A program made the position numbers and the translations under genes. From NCBI GenBank assembly GCA_902539895.1, contig CACBMD010000005.1, forward strand, positions 1 through 64,000: a stretch of 64,000 nt of DNA. Reading direction: 5' to 3'. This DNA is from an uncultured SAR116 cluster alpha proteobacterium. GTDB lineage: Bacteria > Pseudomonadota > Alphaproteobacteria > Puniceispirillales > Marisalimonadaceae. The notes beneath the pieces are model-generated. The model worked only from the letters and a program-made list of their open reading frames with translations. It did no database searches and was not told the origin of the DNA. Shown here piece by piece: positions 26,810 to 38,937 of the stretch. Within the stretch, counting starts at the first letter, position 1; the number at the start of each line of letters is the position of its first letter.

Positions 26810-28156
26810 ATGCCAAGATTAAAAAAAGAACACCTCATAAATTGGTTTAAAGAAGGTGAAAAAAAAAGAGAAGATTGGAAAATAGGTACGGAACATGAAA
26901 AATTTGTTTTTCATTTAAATAACTTAGAAAGAGTTGGTTATTTTGGTAAATCAGGTGTAAGTGAACTATTAAATAATCTTGCAAAAGAAAATAATTGGGA
27001 AAAAATTTTAGAAAAAAACAATACGATTGCTTTAAAAGATGAAACTGGTGCGTCAATTTCTCTTGAACCTGGTGGACAATTAGAATTATCGGGGTCTCCT
27101 CTTGATAACTTACATCAAACATGTAGAGAGACTGGAAGACACTTAAAAATCATGAAAAAAGCCATGAACAAACTTGGATTATCAATGATTGGTCTAGGTT
27201 ATGATCCTAAATGGTCTCGTTCAAAGCAAAATTGGATGCCAAAAGGTCGATATGAAATTATGAAAAATTTTATGCCTAAAGTTGGTCAACTCGGATTAGA
27301 TATGATGTTAAGGACATGTACTATTCAAGTTAATCTGGATTATTTTAATGAACAAGACATGGTCCAAAAGTTTCAAACATCCTTAGCATTACAATCCATT
27401 GCAACAGCTATTTTTGCTAATTCTCCATTTATTGAAGGTAAAGAAAGTGGATATTTATCTTCAAGAGCAATGGTCTGGACAGATACTGACCCTAATAGAA
27501 CAGGTGTACCAGAAATTGTTTTTAATGAATCTTTTGGCTATGAGGAATGGTTAGATTATGTCCTCAAGGTACCAATGTATTTTGTATACAGAGAAGGTGA
27601 ATATATCGATGTATCTGGAGGATCTTTTTTAGATTTTATGGATGGAAATTTAGAAGGTTTTGAGGGGCAATTTCCTTCTCTCAAAGACTGGGAGGACCAT
27701 GTAACAGTTCCATTCCCAGAAGTTAGACTTAAACAATATTTAGAAATGAGAGGTGCAGATGGTGGACCATGGAATATAATTTGTGCTCTCCCAGCATTAT
27801 GGGTGGGATTATTGTATGATAATGAGGCTCAATTAGAAGCCTATGATTTGGCAAAGCCATTTATGAATACTCAGCTTCTAGAAGAAGGAAGAATTTCGGC
27901 CGCAAAATACGGTTTAAATGGGAAACTAGGATCCAAAAGAATCATCGATATAGCAGAAGAAATGATAAGAATTTCTAGTTTAGGCCTTCAAAGACGTAAT
28001 AAATTAGATGAACGAGGTGTTGATGAAAGACAGTTTTTAGATCCACTTTACAATATCATTAGAAACAAAAAGACTGGATCTGAAATTCTTCTAGAAAAGT
28101 TTAATGGCATTTGGAAGAAAAACATAGATAAAATATTTATCGATAACGCTTTCTGA
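26810..28156 (+). CDS. gshA: Glutamate--cysteine ligase (plant/alphaproteobacterial type)
   Basis: First step of glutathione synthesis. 448 residues; the N-terminus has IGTEHEKFVF near residue 26, then LEPGGQLELSG near 87 and LRTCTIQVNLD near 168, typical of the GCS2-type enzyme shared by alphaproteobacteria and plants rather than the E. coli type. gshB is not in the window. Its stop is 4 bp from the convergent tldD stop. Confidence 0.94.
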   Translation: MPRLKKEHLINWFKEGEKKREDWKIGTEHEKFVFHLNNLERVGYFGKSGVSELLNNLAKENNWEKILEKNNTIALKDETGASISLEPGGQLELSGSPLDNLHQTCRETGRHLKIMKKAMNKLGLSMIGLGYDPKWSRSKQNWMPKGRYEIMKNFMPKVGQLGLDMMLRTCTIQVNLDYFNEQDMVQKFQTSLALQSIATAIFANSPFIEGKESGYLSSRAMVWTDTDPNRTGVPEIVFNESFGYEEWLDYVLKVPMYFVYREGEYIDVSGGSFLDFMDGNLEGFEGQFPSLKDWEDHVTVPFPEVRLKQYLEMRGADGGPWNIICALPALWVGLLYDNEAQLEAYDLAKPFMNTQLLEEGRISAAKYGLNGKLGSKRIIDIAEEMIRISSLGLQRRNKLDERGVDERQFLDPLYNIIRNKKTGSEILLEKFNGIWKKNIDKIFIDNAF

Positions 28157-28160
28157 CACT

Positions 28161-29609
28161 CTAGTTCGTATCAGTGCCTCCTACTGTGATACCTCCCATT
28201 AATAACGTAGGTTGTCCTACGCCCACAGGGACACCTTGACCTTCTTTTCCACATGTGCCAATTCCGTCATCTAAAGACATATCATTTCCAATAAGAGAAA
28301 TTTTCGACATTGCATCTGGGCCATTACCAATTAGGGTTGCTCCTTTAAGAGGCTGCTTAACTTTTCCATTTTCTACTAGATAGGCTTCTGAAGCAGAAAA
28401 AACAAATTTTCCATTTGTAATATCAACTTGTCCACCAGCAAAATTAACAGCATAAATGCCTTTTTTAACAGTACTTATAATCTCTTCTGGTTCAATTGTT
28501 CCATTATCCATGTAAGTGTTTGTCATTCTTGGCATAGGGTAATGAGAATAAGACTGTCTTCTCCCATTTCCAGTTGGTTCCATTTTCATTAATCTTGCAT
28601 TCTGTCGGTCTTGCATGTAATTTCTTAAAATTCCATTTTCTATTAAAATGTTCTTTGATGATTTTGTACCTTCGTCATCAATTGTTATTGATCCTCTTTT
28701 GTTTTCAATTGTACCGTCATCAATAACTGTAACCCCGTCGGCAGTAACTTTTTCGCCAATTTTCCCTGAGAATATTGAAGTACCTTTCCTATTAAAATCT
28801 CCTTCTAAGCCATGACCTACAGCTTCGTGTAACATAACACCTGGCCAGCCTGGACCTAAAATAACAGGCATCTCACCAGCAGGTGTAGGAATAGATTCAA
28901 GGTTGGTATTAGCAATTCTCAAAGCTTCTTTAACTTGACCCTTCCATCTATCAGAATTAATCCATTCTTCATATCTTCCTCTTCCACCACATCCGGAATT
29001 TCCAGTCTCTCTTCTTCCATTTTTTTCAACAACTAATGATACATTAAGTCTAATAAGAGGCCTAATGTCCGCGGTTCTCTTTCCATCAGCTCTTAATATT
29101 TGAATTGCTTGATAAGAGGCAGAAATAGATGCTGAAACTTGAACAACTTTTTTATCAATTGATCTTGCGTAAGCATCAATTTCTTGAAGTAAACTTGTTT
29201 TTATTTTAAATGAAGTTTCCTCAATTGGATTTAATGAAGTGTAAAGTGGTTTGTTAGTTCCATGTGATGGAGCTGGAGCCATTATTCCTGAATAGTTTTT
29301 TGATACGGACCTAACTGTTTCTGAGGCTCTTTTAAGAGAAGATTCTGTTATTTCGCCAGAATGAGCAAACCCTCTGGCTTCACCTGCTATTGCCCTTAAA
29401 CCAAATCCCTTAGTGCTATCGTAAGCAATATTTTTCATTCTTCCGTCGTCAAATGAAAACGATTCTGATTTTGTTGATTCAAGATACAATTCTCCGTCAT
29501 CAGCATCTTTTAGAGTGTCTGATACAATAGATTGAGCTTTATTAAGATCAAAATCATTATCCTCATAAAACAATTTATCAGTTATTTCTAATGGTGATTT
29601 ATTTTCCAT
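28161..29609 (-). CDS. tldD: Metalloprotease TldD
   Basis: Catalytic half of the TldD/TldE protease. The zinc motif HEAVGH is intact near residue 261 (LHEAVGHGLEGDF), and the C-terminal GTCGKEGQGVPVGVG block with its conserved Cys is present. 482 residues, normal. It is divergent from coxB across a 267 bp spacer, an arrangement seen in other alphaproteobacteria. Its partner pmbA is 11 kb away. Confidence 0.95.
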   Translation of the reverse strand: MENKSPLEITDKLFYEDNDFDLNKAQSIVSDTLKDADDGELYLESTKSESFSFDDGRMKNIAYDSTKGFGLRAIAGEARGFAHSGEITESSLKRASETVRSVSKNYSGIMAPAPSHGTNKPLYTSLNPIEETSFKIKTSLLQEIDAYARSIDKKVVQVSASISASYQAIQILRADGKRTADIRPLIRLNVSLVVEKNGRRETGNSGCGGRGRYEEWINSDRWKGQVKEALRIANTNLESIPTPAGEMPVILGPGWPGVMLHEAVGHGLEGDFNRKGTSIFSGKIGEKVTADGVTVIDDGTIENKRGSITIDDEGTKSSKNILIENGILRNYMQDRQNARLMKMEPTGNGRRQSYSHYPMPRMTNTYMDNGTIEPEEIISTVKKGIYAVNFAGGQVDITNGKFVFSASEAYLVENGKVKQPLKGATLIGNGPDAMSKISLIGNDMSLDDGIGTCGKEGQGVPVGVGQPTLLMGGITVGGTDTN

Positions 29610-29876
29610 TTTTGAGCCTATTAATTAAATTTTTTATATATACGACATGGCAATATAATTACTATTTTTCAAGTTTAACACTAAAAAATATAAATTTGAT
29701 AATTAAATAAAAAATTAACTAAAAAAAAATAATTTATTTGGATTTAGATCTAGTATTTTTCATAAAAAAGTTTTAAGTAATACATATTAAAACGTATTTT
29801 AGAATCATTTCAAATTAATCTAACATTAATCTATTATTTTAGATATGATTTGATTAAAGCTTGAGGAGCATAAATA
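29610..29876. promoter_or_regulatory. Divergent tldD/coxB spacer
   Basis: A very AT-rich 267-base spacer that must hold promoters for both directions. Near coxB a TATGAT (29844-29849) and a TATTAT (29832-29837) are possible -10 hexamers, without a good -35. The coxB ribosome-binding site GAGGAG (29863-29868) is eight bases before the ATG. No open frame or RNA gene was seen. Confidence 0.4.
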
Positions 29877-32371
<2,495 letters not shown>

Positions 32372-32391
32372 TATAGATCTTGAACTTTAAT

Positions 32392-33324
32392 ATGCCATCG
32401 ATAGTAGTTAACACTAAGGATATATTGCAAGAGACCAATAACTCAGGTTCTCCATATGATTATATTAATCTTATGAAGCCTAGAGTTATGTCGTTAGTAG
32501 TTTTTACAGCTTTCGTTGGATATTATAATGCGGCACCAGTTTTAGATAGTTCAATTAATCCGTTTTTAGCTATGATAGGAATATTTGCTATAGCCCTTGG
32601 AGCAGGTGCATCTGGGGTCCTAAATCAATGGTTTGATAAAGACATTGATGTATTAATGGATAGAACAAAAAACAGACCTATTCCATCTGGTAAGATTCAA
32701 CCTTCTGAAGCTCTGTCATTTGGAATAATTACATCCATTTTATCAATAATGATATTAGGTTTATCTATAAATTGGTTAGCAGCTAGTTTACTTGCTTTTA
32801 CAATATTTTTTTATGCAGTGGTTTATACCATTTGGCTTAAAAGACATACTGTTCAAAATATTGTAATAGGTGGTGCTGCCGGCGCATTCCCTCCAATTAT
32901 TGGGCATATTTGTGCTACAGGTTCTATTGGGCTAGAAGCATTAATCTTATTCCTTATAATATTTCTATGGACACCCCCACATTTTTGGGCTTTGGCTTTA
33001 GTTAATAAATCAGATTATGTAGCTGCGAAAATACCAATGCTACCAATTATTTATGGTGATATGACTACTCGAAAGAATATATTTATTTATTCACTTTTAC
33101 TCATGCCTTGCGCATACCTTCCTTGGATTTTAAATTACTCTGGTAACTTTTATTTGATAGTTGTTACATTACTTAATATTGAATTCATCAGAAGATCGTT
33201 TTATGTATTAAAAGAAAATAAAAATTCAGAAAAAGGTCTATTTGTTTACTCAATTTTTTATTTGAGTATTTTGTTTGCGAGTGTTTGTATTGATAAATTC
33301 GTAAATAATTTTATGATAGGTTAG
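32392..33324 (+). CDS. ctaB: Protoheme IX farnesyltransferase (heme O synthase)
   Basis: Membrane prenyltransferase that makes heme O, precursor of the heme A in the oxidase encoded beside it. Asp-rich motif NQWFDKDIDVLMDRTKNRP near residue 80 and about nine membrane segments. About 310 residues from this ATG; a TTG four codons upstream is possible. It sits between coxA and a coxF-like small gene. Confidence 0.93.
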   Translation: MPSIVVNTKDILQETNNSGSPYDYINLMKPRVMSLVVFTAFVGYYNAAPVLDSSINPFLAMIGIFAIALGAGASGVLNQWFDKDIDVLMDRTKNRPIPSGKIQPSEALSFGIITSILSIMILGLSINWLAASLLAFTIFFYAVVYTIWLKRHTVQNIVIGGAAGAFPPIIGHICATGSIGLEALILFLIIFLWTPPHFWALALVNKSDYVAAKIPMLPIIYGDMTTRKNIFIYSLLLMPCAYLPWILNYSGNFYLIVVTLLNIEFIRRSFYVLKENKNSEKGLFVYSIFYLSILFASVCIDKFVNNFMIG

Positions 33325-33326
33325 AT

Positions 33327-33470
33327 ATGAAATCTAATAAAAATGATGAATATATTAAAGCATTTTACGAAAATAGAAAATCTAAGAATTTTGCTATTTT
33401 AGGAATAATAATATTTATGGTTGTTCTTTTCTTTTTTATTACAATTTTAAGAATGGATGTCACTGCATAA
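33327..33470 (+). CDS. CoxF-like small membrane protein
   Basis: A 47-residue protein starting MKSNKNDEYIKAFYENRK with one membrane segment at about 22-41 and a short tail ending DVTA. Alphaproteobacterial cox clusters commonly carry a small coxF gene between ctaB and ctaG, and this matches in place, size and topology. It starts 2 bp after the ctaB stop and ends directly before the ctaG ATG. Its exact role in oxidase assembly is unknown. Confidence 0.7.
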   Translation: MKSNKNDEYIKAFYENRKSKNFAILGIIIFMVVLFFFITILRMDVTA

Positions 33471-34010
33471 ATGTCTTCAAGTTTATCCAAAAAAAATAAT
33501 AATTCTTTAAAGTGGGCATTCCTAATTGTTTTTTTCATGCTTGGTTTATCTTTTGCTTCTGTTCCATTGTATGATTTGTTTTGTAGAGTTACTGGATACG
33601 CAGGGACGGTTCAGAGGGCTTCGCTAGCCCCAGGATCAAATGGCCAATATAAAAACATTCAAATAAGATTTGATTCAAATATATCACAAGAACTTAATTG
33701 GGACTTTAAGGCACCTAAACAAGAAATAATTGTTCAGCCTGGTATACAACAAGTTATTTACTACACAGCAAAAAATTTATCGGATAAGCCAACAACAGGT
33801 ACAGCAGTATTTAATGTATCCCCTCCGAAAGCTGGAAGTATTTTTATGAAAGTTGATTGTTTTTGTTTTGTAAAACAAACACTCCAGCCGGGGGAAGAGG
33901 TTAAAATGCCTGTGTCATTTTATGTTGACCCAAGTATAAATGATGATGAAAACACAAAAAACTTGGAAGAGATAACTTTGTCGTATACATTTTTTAATGC
34001 AGAAACATAA
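33471..34010 (+). CDS. ctaG: Cytochrome c oxidase assembly protein CtaG/Cox11
   Basis: Membrane-anchored copper chaperone that delivers copper to the CuB site of subunit I. 179 residues: one N-terminal membrane helix (about 14-35), a Cys in YDLFCRVTGY, then an immunoglobulin-like periplasmic domain with the copper-binding CFCF pair near residue 128 and PVSFYVDP. Starts immediately after the small gene stop. Confidence 0.95.
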   Translation: MSSSLSKKNNNSLKWAFLIVFFMLGLSFASVPLYDLFCRVTGYAGTVQRASLAPGSNGQYKNIQIRFDSNISQELNWDFKAPKQEIIVQPGIQQVIYYTAKNLSDKPTTGTAVFNVSPPKAGSIFMKVDCFCFVKQTLQPGEEVKMPVSFYVDPSINDDENTKNLEEITLSYTFFNAET

Positions 34011-34077
34011 TCTATGAGTTAAAAATTTTTGGATTAAATTGAGTTAGGATACATAAAGGTTAATTAAGGAGAATTTA

Positions 34078-34863
34078 ATGAGCGGCGAACAAAAACATCA
34101 ATATCACTTAGTTGAACCAAGTCCATGGCCTGCCTTAGGATCTGCTGCTGGCTTTACCCTTTTTCTTGGGCTTACATTATATATGCATGAATATCCATAC
34201 TCGTTATGGGTATTAGGTGCAGGTCTGTTTATGGTGTTAGCTACCATGTTTTATTGGTGGAGGGACATTGTAAGAGAAGCTGAATATCAAGGTCATCACA
34301 CACCTATCGTCCAAATTGGTATGAGATATGGCATGATATTTTTTATTTGCTCTGAGGTTATGTTTTTTGTAGCTTTTTTCTGGGCCTTCTTTGATTCTAG
34401 TTTATATCCTGATACTGGTGTTTGGCCTCCCGAAGGAATTGAAGCTTTGGACCCCTTTGACTTACCATTAATTAACACTTTAATATTATTATTATCTGGT
34501 TGCACAGTAACTTGGTCTCATCACGCCCTTCAACATAACAACAGAAAAGATTTTATAACCGGGCTTGTTTTAACTATAATTTTAGGTGCCTTATTTACAG
34601 CTGTTCAAGCATACGAATATCAACATGCAACTTTTGCATTTACAGATGGAATCTATGCTTCTACCTTTTATATGGCTACAGGTTTCCACGGATTTCACGT
34701 TTTAGTAGGAACAATATTTTTAACAGTTTGTTTATTTAGAGGTCTCAAGGGCCATTTCTCTGCTGACCATCATTTTGGGTTTGAAGCTGCAGCTTGGTAT
34801 TGGCATTTTGTTGATGTAGTTTGGTTATTTTTATTTGTGTGTATATATTGGTGGGGTGGTTAA
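34078..34863 (+). CDS. ctaE: Cytochrome c oxidase subunit III
   Basis: Structural subunit of the oxidase, seven membrane helices, 261 residues. Family blocks are clear: HLVEPSPWPALGS at the start, WRDIVREAEYQGHHT, SEVMFFVAFFWAFF with the conserved Glu, GFHGFHVLVGT, and the C-terminal HFVDVVWLFLF. A strong AAGGAGA ribosome-binding site (34066-34072) precedes the ATG. It is followed by the SURF1 gene after 46 bp. Confidence 0.96.
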   Translation: MSGEQKHQYHLVEPSPWPALGSAAGFTLFLGLTLYMHEYPYSLWVLGAGLFMVLATMFYWWRDIVREAEYQGHHTPIVQIGMRYGMIFFICSEVMFFVAFFWAFFDSSLYPDTGVWPPEGIEALDPFDLPLINTLILLLSGCTVTWSHHALQHNNRKDFITGLVLTIILGALFTAVQAYEYQHATFAFTDGIYASTFYMATGFHGFHVLVGTIFLTVCLFRGLKGHFSADHHFGFEAAAWYWHFVDVVWLFLFVCIYWWGG

Positions 34864-34909
34864 TAGGTATTTATAATACTTATTAAAATTTAAGGTTTAT
34901 ATACTGACA

Positions 34910-35653
34910 ATGAAAATACAATTTAAGCCAATGTTATGGCCGTCAATATTCTCAATTTTAATTTTTGCTATCTTAGTTAGTTTTGGAACTTGGCAGGTAA
35001 AAAGGCTATTTTGGAAGGAATCTCTAATACAGGATTATCTAAAACAGAGTCAGTCTAATCCAATAACTGATCCTGCCGAGCTAGAGAAGTCCTCAATTAA
35101 TGAATTTAAGTCTGTTGTTATTTTTGGGCATTTTATGCATAATTATGAAATATACATTACTGGCAAAACCTATGAAGGTAATGCAGGATTTCATGTAGTA
35201 ACTCCATTTAAAATGGAAAACAATAAAATTGTTCTTATTAATAGAGGCTGGGTGTCTGAGAGTTACAAAAATCCTAATAAAAGAAAGTTTAGTCTTATTA
35301 AAGGCCTTGTGAAATTAAAAGGAATTATAAGATATCCACAAAAAAAAGGTTATTTCGTTCCAGAAAATGACGGAAAAAACGGTTTTTGGTTCACAATTGT
35401 ACCTAATCAGATTTTTGATTTTATAAATGTTATTTCTAATCCAATAATTAATGATTATTATATTGATGCTCTTCGTTTTGGAGAAAAGTTGACACTTCCA
35501 ATTGGAGTAGAGGGTAAACCTAAATTTCGCAATCAACATTTATCATATGCAATAACGTGGTATGGATTGGCTCTATCTTTGCTATTTGTGTACTTTTCGT
35601 ATCATGCTTCATCTGGAAGATTAATATTTAAAAAGATTAAACGAAATGGATGA
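34910..35653 (+). CDS. SURF1-family oxidase assembly protein
   Basis: Membrane protein that helps insert heme A into cytochrome oxidase. 247 residues with N-terminal (about 9-27) and C-terminal (about 208-228) membrane helices around a periplasmic domain. Family motifs: FGTWQVKRL, VLINRGWV near residue 106, and NQHLSYAITWYGLALS. Its end overlaps the thrC start by 8 bp. Confidence 0.93.
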   Translation: MKIQFKPMLWPSIFSILIFAILVSFGTWQVKRLFWKESLIQDYLKQSQSNPITDPAELEKSSINEFKSVVIFGHFMHNYEIYITGKTYEGNAGFHVVTPFKMENNKIVLINRGWVSESYKNPNKRKFSLIKGLVKLKGIIRYPQKKGYFVPENDGKNGFWFTIVPNQIFDFINVISNPIINDYYIDALRFGEKLTLPIGVEGKPKFRNQHLSYAITWYGLALSLLFVYFSYHASSGRLIFKKIKRNG

Positions 35654-37064
35654 TTATATTAAATATTCAAGTACTAGAGGAGGCGATGTTTCTCTTTCAT
35701 ATGAAGAGGTTCTATTAGCTGGCTTAGCAAGAGATGGTGGGTTGTTTATGCCAGAAAAATGGCCAAGATTTAGTCATAGTGACTTAAAAAATATGAAAGA
35801 ACTTACTTATTCAAAATTAGCCTCAAAAATATTAAAACCATTTATTCAACCTTTTTTGGATGAGGATGATATTTCAAATATATGTAAAGCCACATATTCA
35901 ACATTTGGTAATGAAGTAGCTCCTCTAAAAGAGCTTACGGATAATACATACATTCTTGAGCTTTTTCATGGTCCAACACTAGCATTTAAGGATTATGCTA
36001 TGCAATTTTTGTCAAGGGCATTTAACATAGCGCTAGAAAAAAAGGCTAAAAGAGCTGTGATTTTAGGGGCGACTAGTGGTGACACTGGTTCTGCTGCCCT
36101 AGAGGCATTTAAAGGCAAAGAAAATATCGATATTTTTATTCTTTTTCCGCACAAAAGGGTATCAGAAGTTCAACAAAAACAAATGACTTGGATAAATGAA
36201 GATGGAGCACATGCCTTATCTGTAAAAACCGATTTTGACGGGTGTCAGGCAATTGTTAAAGACTGTTTTGAAGATTTAAATTTTAAAGATCGTACATCAC
36301 TCTCAGCTATAAATTCAATTAATTGGGTAAGATTATTACCTCAAATTGTTTATTATTTCTACTCTGCATTAAGAGTAGGATGTCCAGAAAAAGAGGTTGT
36401 TTTTTCAGTTCCAACAGGTAATTTCGGAAATATTTTAGCAGGTTGGATGGCAAAAAAAATGGGACTTCCTATATCTAAGCTTATATGTGGTTCAAACCAA
36501 AATGATATACTTACTAGATTTTTTGAAAATGGTATTATGAAACGAAAAAATGTTTCTCCCTCTATTAGCCCAAGCATGGACATTCAAGTTTCTAGTAATT
36601 TTGAGAGATTATTATACGAAATAAATGATAGGGATACAAATTTAGTAAAAAAGCAAATGAATGAATTTAAAGTTGATGGAAATTTTCAAATTACTCAAGA
36701 ACAACTTAATAAAATAAATAATTTATTTGCCGCTTTTAGGATTAGTGATTTTGATACTCTTAATATAATTAAAAAAACCTACATTGATCACAAATATATG
36801 CTCGATCCTCATAGTGCGATAGGTTATGGCGCTGTAAAAAAAGCTATTGAACAAAAAATTATTTCTAATGATACTCCAATAATTTCTCTTGCTTGCGCAC
36901 ACCCTGCAAAATTTCCGCAAGTTATAAAAAAAAGTATTGGAATAATGCCTGAATTTCCTTTTCACTTAGATTACATTATGTGTCGAAAAGAAAATTTTAA
37001 AATAATTGAACCTAATTTAAAAGATGTCCAAGAATATATTATAAAATCAATGAGAATGTTGTGA
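35646..37064 (+). CDS. thrC: Threonine synthase
   Basis: PLP enzyme converting O-phosphohomoserine to threonine. 472 residues with the N-terminal KYSSTRGG, the PLP lysine in HGPTLAFKDYAMQFL near residue 112, GATSGDTGSAALEAF near 139 and SVPTGNFGN near 252. This is the long, yeast/enterobacterial type. Overlaps surf1 upstream and a GTG-started peptidase downstream by 4 bp. thrB is 5 kb away. Confidence 0.95.
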   Translation: MDDYIKYSSTRGGDVSLSYEEVLLAGLARDGGLFMPEKWPRFSHSDLKNMKELTYSKLASKILKPFIQPFLDEDDISNICKATYSTFGNEVAPLKELTDNTYILELFHGPTLAFKDYAMQFLSRAFNIALEKKAKRAVILGATSGDTGSAALEAFKGKENIDIFILFPHKRVSEVQQKQMTWINEDGAHALSVKTDFDGCQAIVKDCFEDLNFKDRTSLSAINSINWVRLLPQIVYYFYSALRVGCPEKEVVFSVPTGNFGNILAGWMAKKMGLPISKLICGSNQNDILTRFFENGIMKRKNVSPSISPSMDIQVSSNFERLLYEINDRDTNLVKKQMNEFKVDGNFQITQEQLNKINNLFAAFRISDFDTLNIIKKTYIDHKYMLDPHSAIGYGAVKKAIEQKIISNDTPIISLACAHPAKFPQVIKKSIGIMPEFPFHLDYIMCRKENFKIIEPNLKDVQEYIIKSMRML

Positions 37065-38317
37065 GTGTAGAATTTAAAACTCTTGATAATGGTATAACAA
37101 TTATTAATGATCAAATTGATGTTGAAAGTGCATCTATTGGAGTTTGGATAGGTGCAGGAAGTTCTAACGAAAATAATGATGAATGTGGAATTGCTCATAT
37201 GTTAGAACATATGGCTTTTAAAGGAACCAAAAATAGAAATGCCGAAACAATAGCACGAGAGATTGAAGATGTTGGAGGTGATATCAACGCTTATACTAGC
37301 AAAGAGATTACGGCTTATTTTCTTAAAGTGTTGAAAGAAAACGTAGAGTTAGGAGTTGATATACTATCAGATATTATAAAAAACTCGACTTTCCCTAAAG
37401 ATGAAATTGAGAGAGAAAGAGGGGTCATAATTTCTGAGATAGGACAATCTTATGATGCTCCAGACGATAGAGTATTTGAAAATTTCACTAAAACTGCTTT
37501 TAAAAATCAACCAATGGGAAGACCCATCCTTGGCACAAAAGAAACTGTAAGTAGTTTTAATCAGTCTAATTTAAATTTCTTCTTAGATTCAAATTACACT
37601 CCAGAAAATATGGTTGTCTCTATGTCTGGAAACTTAAATAAGGATAATTTGTTTAAAATTGTTGAAGAAAAATTTTCGGAAATCAAAAATGATACCAAAC
37701 CTAAAAAAGTTAATTCAGAATGGACTTCTGGATTTATAGCAGAAGACAGAGACCTAGAACAAACACAATTAGTATTTGGTGTTGAAGGTCTAAAAAATAC
37801 AGATATTGATCGTTTTTCTCTCAGAGCGTTATCAATTATATTAGGTGGTGGAATGTCTTCGAGATTGTTTCAAGAGATAAGAGAAAAAAGAGGTTTATGT
37901 TATTCCATTTTTAGTTTTACACAGATGCAAAATTCTTCTGGCGTATTTGGTTTTTATGCCGGAACTTCACCTAACGATCTTGATCAATTACTTGAAGCAA
38001 GTTTAATAGAATGGAAAAAAATAAAAAATTTCATATCTTCTGAAGAACTTGAAAGAGCAAAATCACAAATGAAATCTGGTTTTATAATGGGTCAAGAAAG
38101 TAACAGTACAAGGTCAGAATATTTTGCAAAAAATATGATTAGTTTTAGAAAATTGATAGAAACTAAAGAGGTTATAAGAAGCATAGAAAATATATCTATT
38201 TCTTCTATTTATGATTTATGTGATAAGTTATTAAATTCTACAAAGCCTGTATTATCTGTGATAGGGCCGAATGCTAGTTCTCTGAAAAAATTAGAAATTT
38301 CAACAATACTAAATTAA
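37061..38317 (+). CDS. M16-family zinc peptidase (mitochondrial processing peptidase-like)
   Basis: 418 residues. The inverted zinc motif HMLEHMAFKGT (HxxEH) is near residue 46, with the downstream Glu in EIERERGVIISEI near 120. This is the PqqL/MPP-beta group found beside thrC in alphaproteobacteria. It starts with GTG overlapping the thrC stop (GTGA). No signal peptide is seen, so a cytoplasmic location is likely. Substrates are unknown. Confidence 0.9.
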   Translation: MSVEFKTLDNGITIINDQIDVESASIGVWIGAGSSNENNDECGIAHMLEHMAFKGTKNRNAETIAREIEDVGGDINAYTSKEITAYFLKVLKENVELGVDILSDIIKNSTFPKDEIERERGVIISEIGQSYDAPDDRVFENFTKTAFKNQPMGRPILGTKETVSSFNQSNLNFFLDSNYTPENMVVSMSGNLNKDNLFKIVEEKFSEIKNDTKPKKVNSEWTSGFIAEDRDLEQTQLVFGVEGLKNTDIDRFSLRALSIILGGGMSSRLFQEIREKRGLCYSIFSFTQMQNSSGVFGFYAGTSPNDLDQLLEASLIEWKKIKNFISSEELERAKSQMKSGFIMGQESNSTRSEYFAKNMISFRKLIETKEVIRSIENISISSIYDLCDKLLNSTKPVLSVIGPNASSLKKLEISTILN

Positions 38318-38323
38318 AATAAC

Positions 38324-38884
38324 TTAAGCACTTCCTGAATATGATACTAACTTACTTGGGTCTACTCCCATGTTTTTTAAACATTTTTTCCATAACGAAA
38401 ATTCCAAGTGATTATGAAATATCAAATCTTTACTTGAGTTACTTATGATCCAAGAATTATCTAGTATTTCATTGTCAAGTTGTCCTTGATCCCAAACTGC
38501 ACATCCTAGAAAAATTTTTGCATATTCTGGTGATTTATCTTTTGAAATATCAATTAAGATTTCTTCAGAACTAGTTATCATTACACCATCTAAAATATCT
38601 TCAGATGTTTTATATTTTTTTTCATTAGAATGTATAATAAAACCTTGATTTAGATGTACAGGACCACCGAAAAAAGTAGGGCTGGATTTAAAATTAGTTT
38701 CGGAATTAATTTTCATTTTCTTTAAAAACTGGGATGTGTCAAAATTATAGAGAGGTTTATTTAGAATTAAACCCATTGTCGCATTTTTAGAATGTTCACA
38801 AATCAATATAACAGAATCCTGAAATCTTATGTCTTCAAGTCCTGGAGTGGCAATAAGCAGTTTACCTAACAATTCTTGATCCAT
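38324..38884 (-). CDS. YqgE/AlgH-family protein (DUF179)
   Basis: 186 residues, starting with the family signature GKLLIATPGLED, followed by RFQDSVILICEHSKNATMGLILNKP. YqgE-like proteins are widespread and still of unclear function; a role in gene regulation has been proposed for some. Convergent with the M16 peptidase (6 bp gap) and divergent from the ScsB-like gene. Confidence 0.9.
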   Translation of the reverse strand: MDQELLGKLLIATPGLEDIRFQDSVILICEHSKNATMGLILNKPLYNFDTSQFLKKMKINSETNFKSSPTFFGGPVHLNQGFIIHSNEKKYKTSEDILDGVMITSSEEILIDISKDKSPEYAKIFLGCAVWDQGQLDNEILDNSWIISNSSKDLIFHNHLEFSLWKKCLKNMGVDPSKLVSYSGSA

Positions 38885-38937
38885 AATTGTAATTCCAATA
38901 TATTACTGACAACTCTTATAATAACCAAAAAGAAATA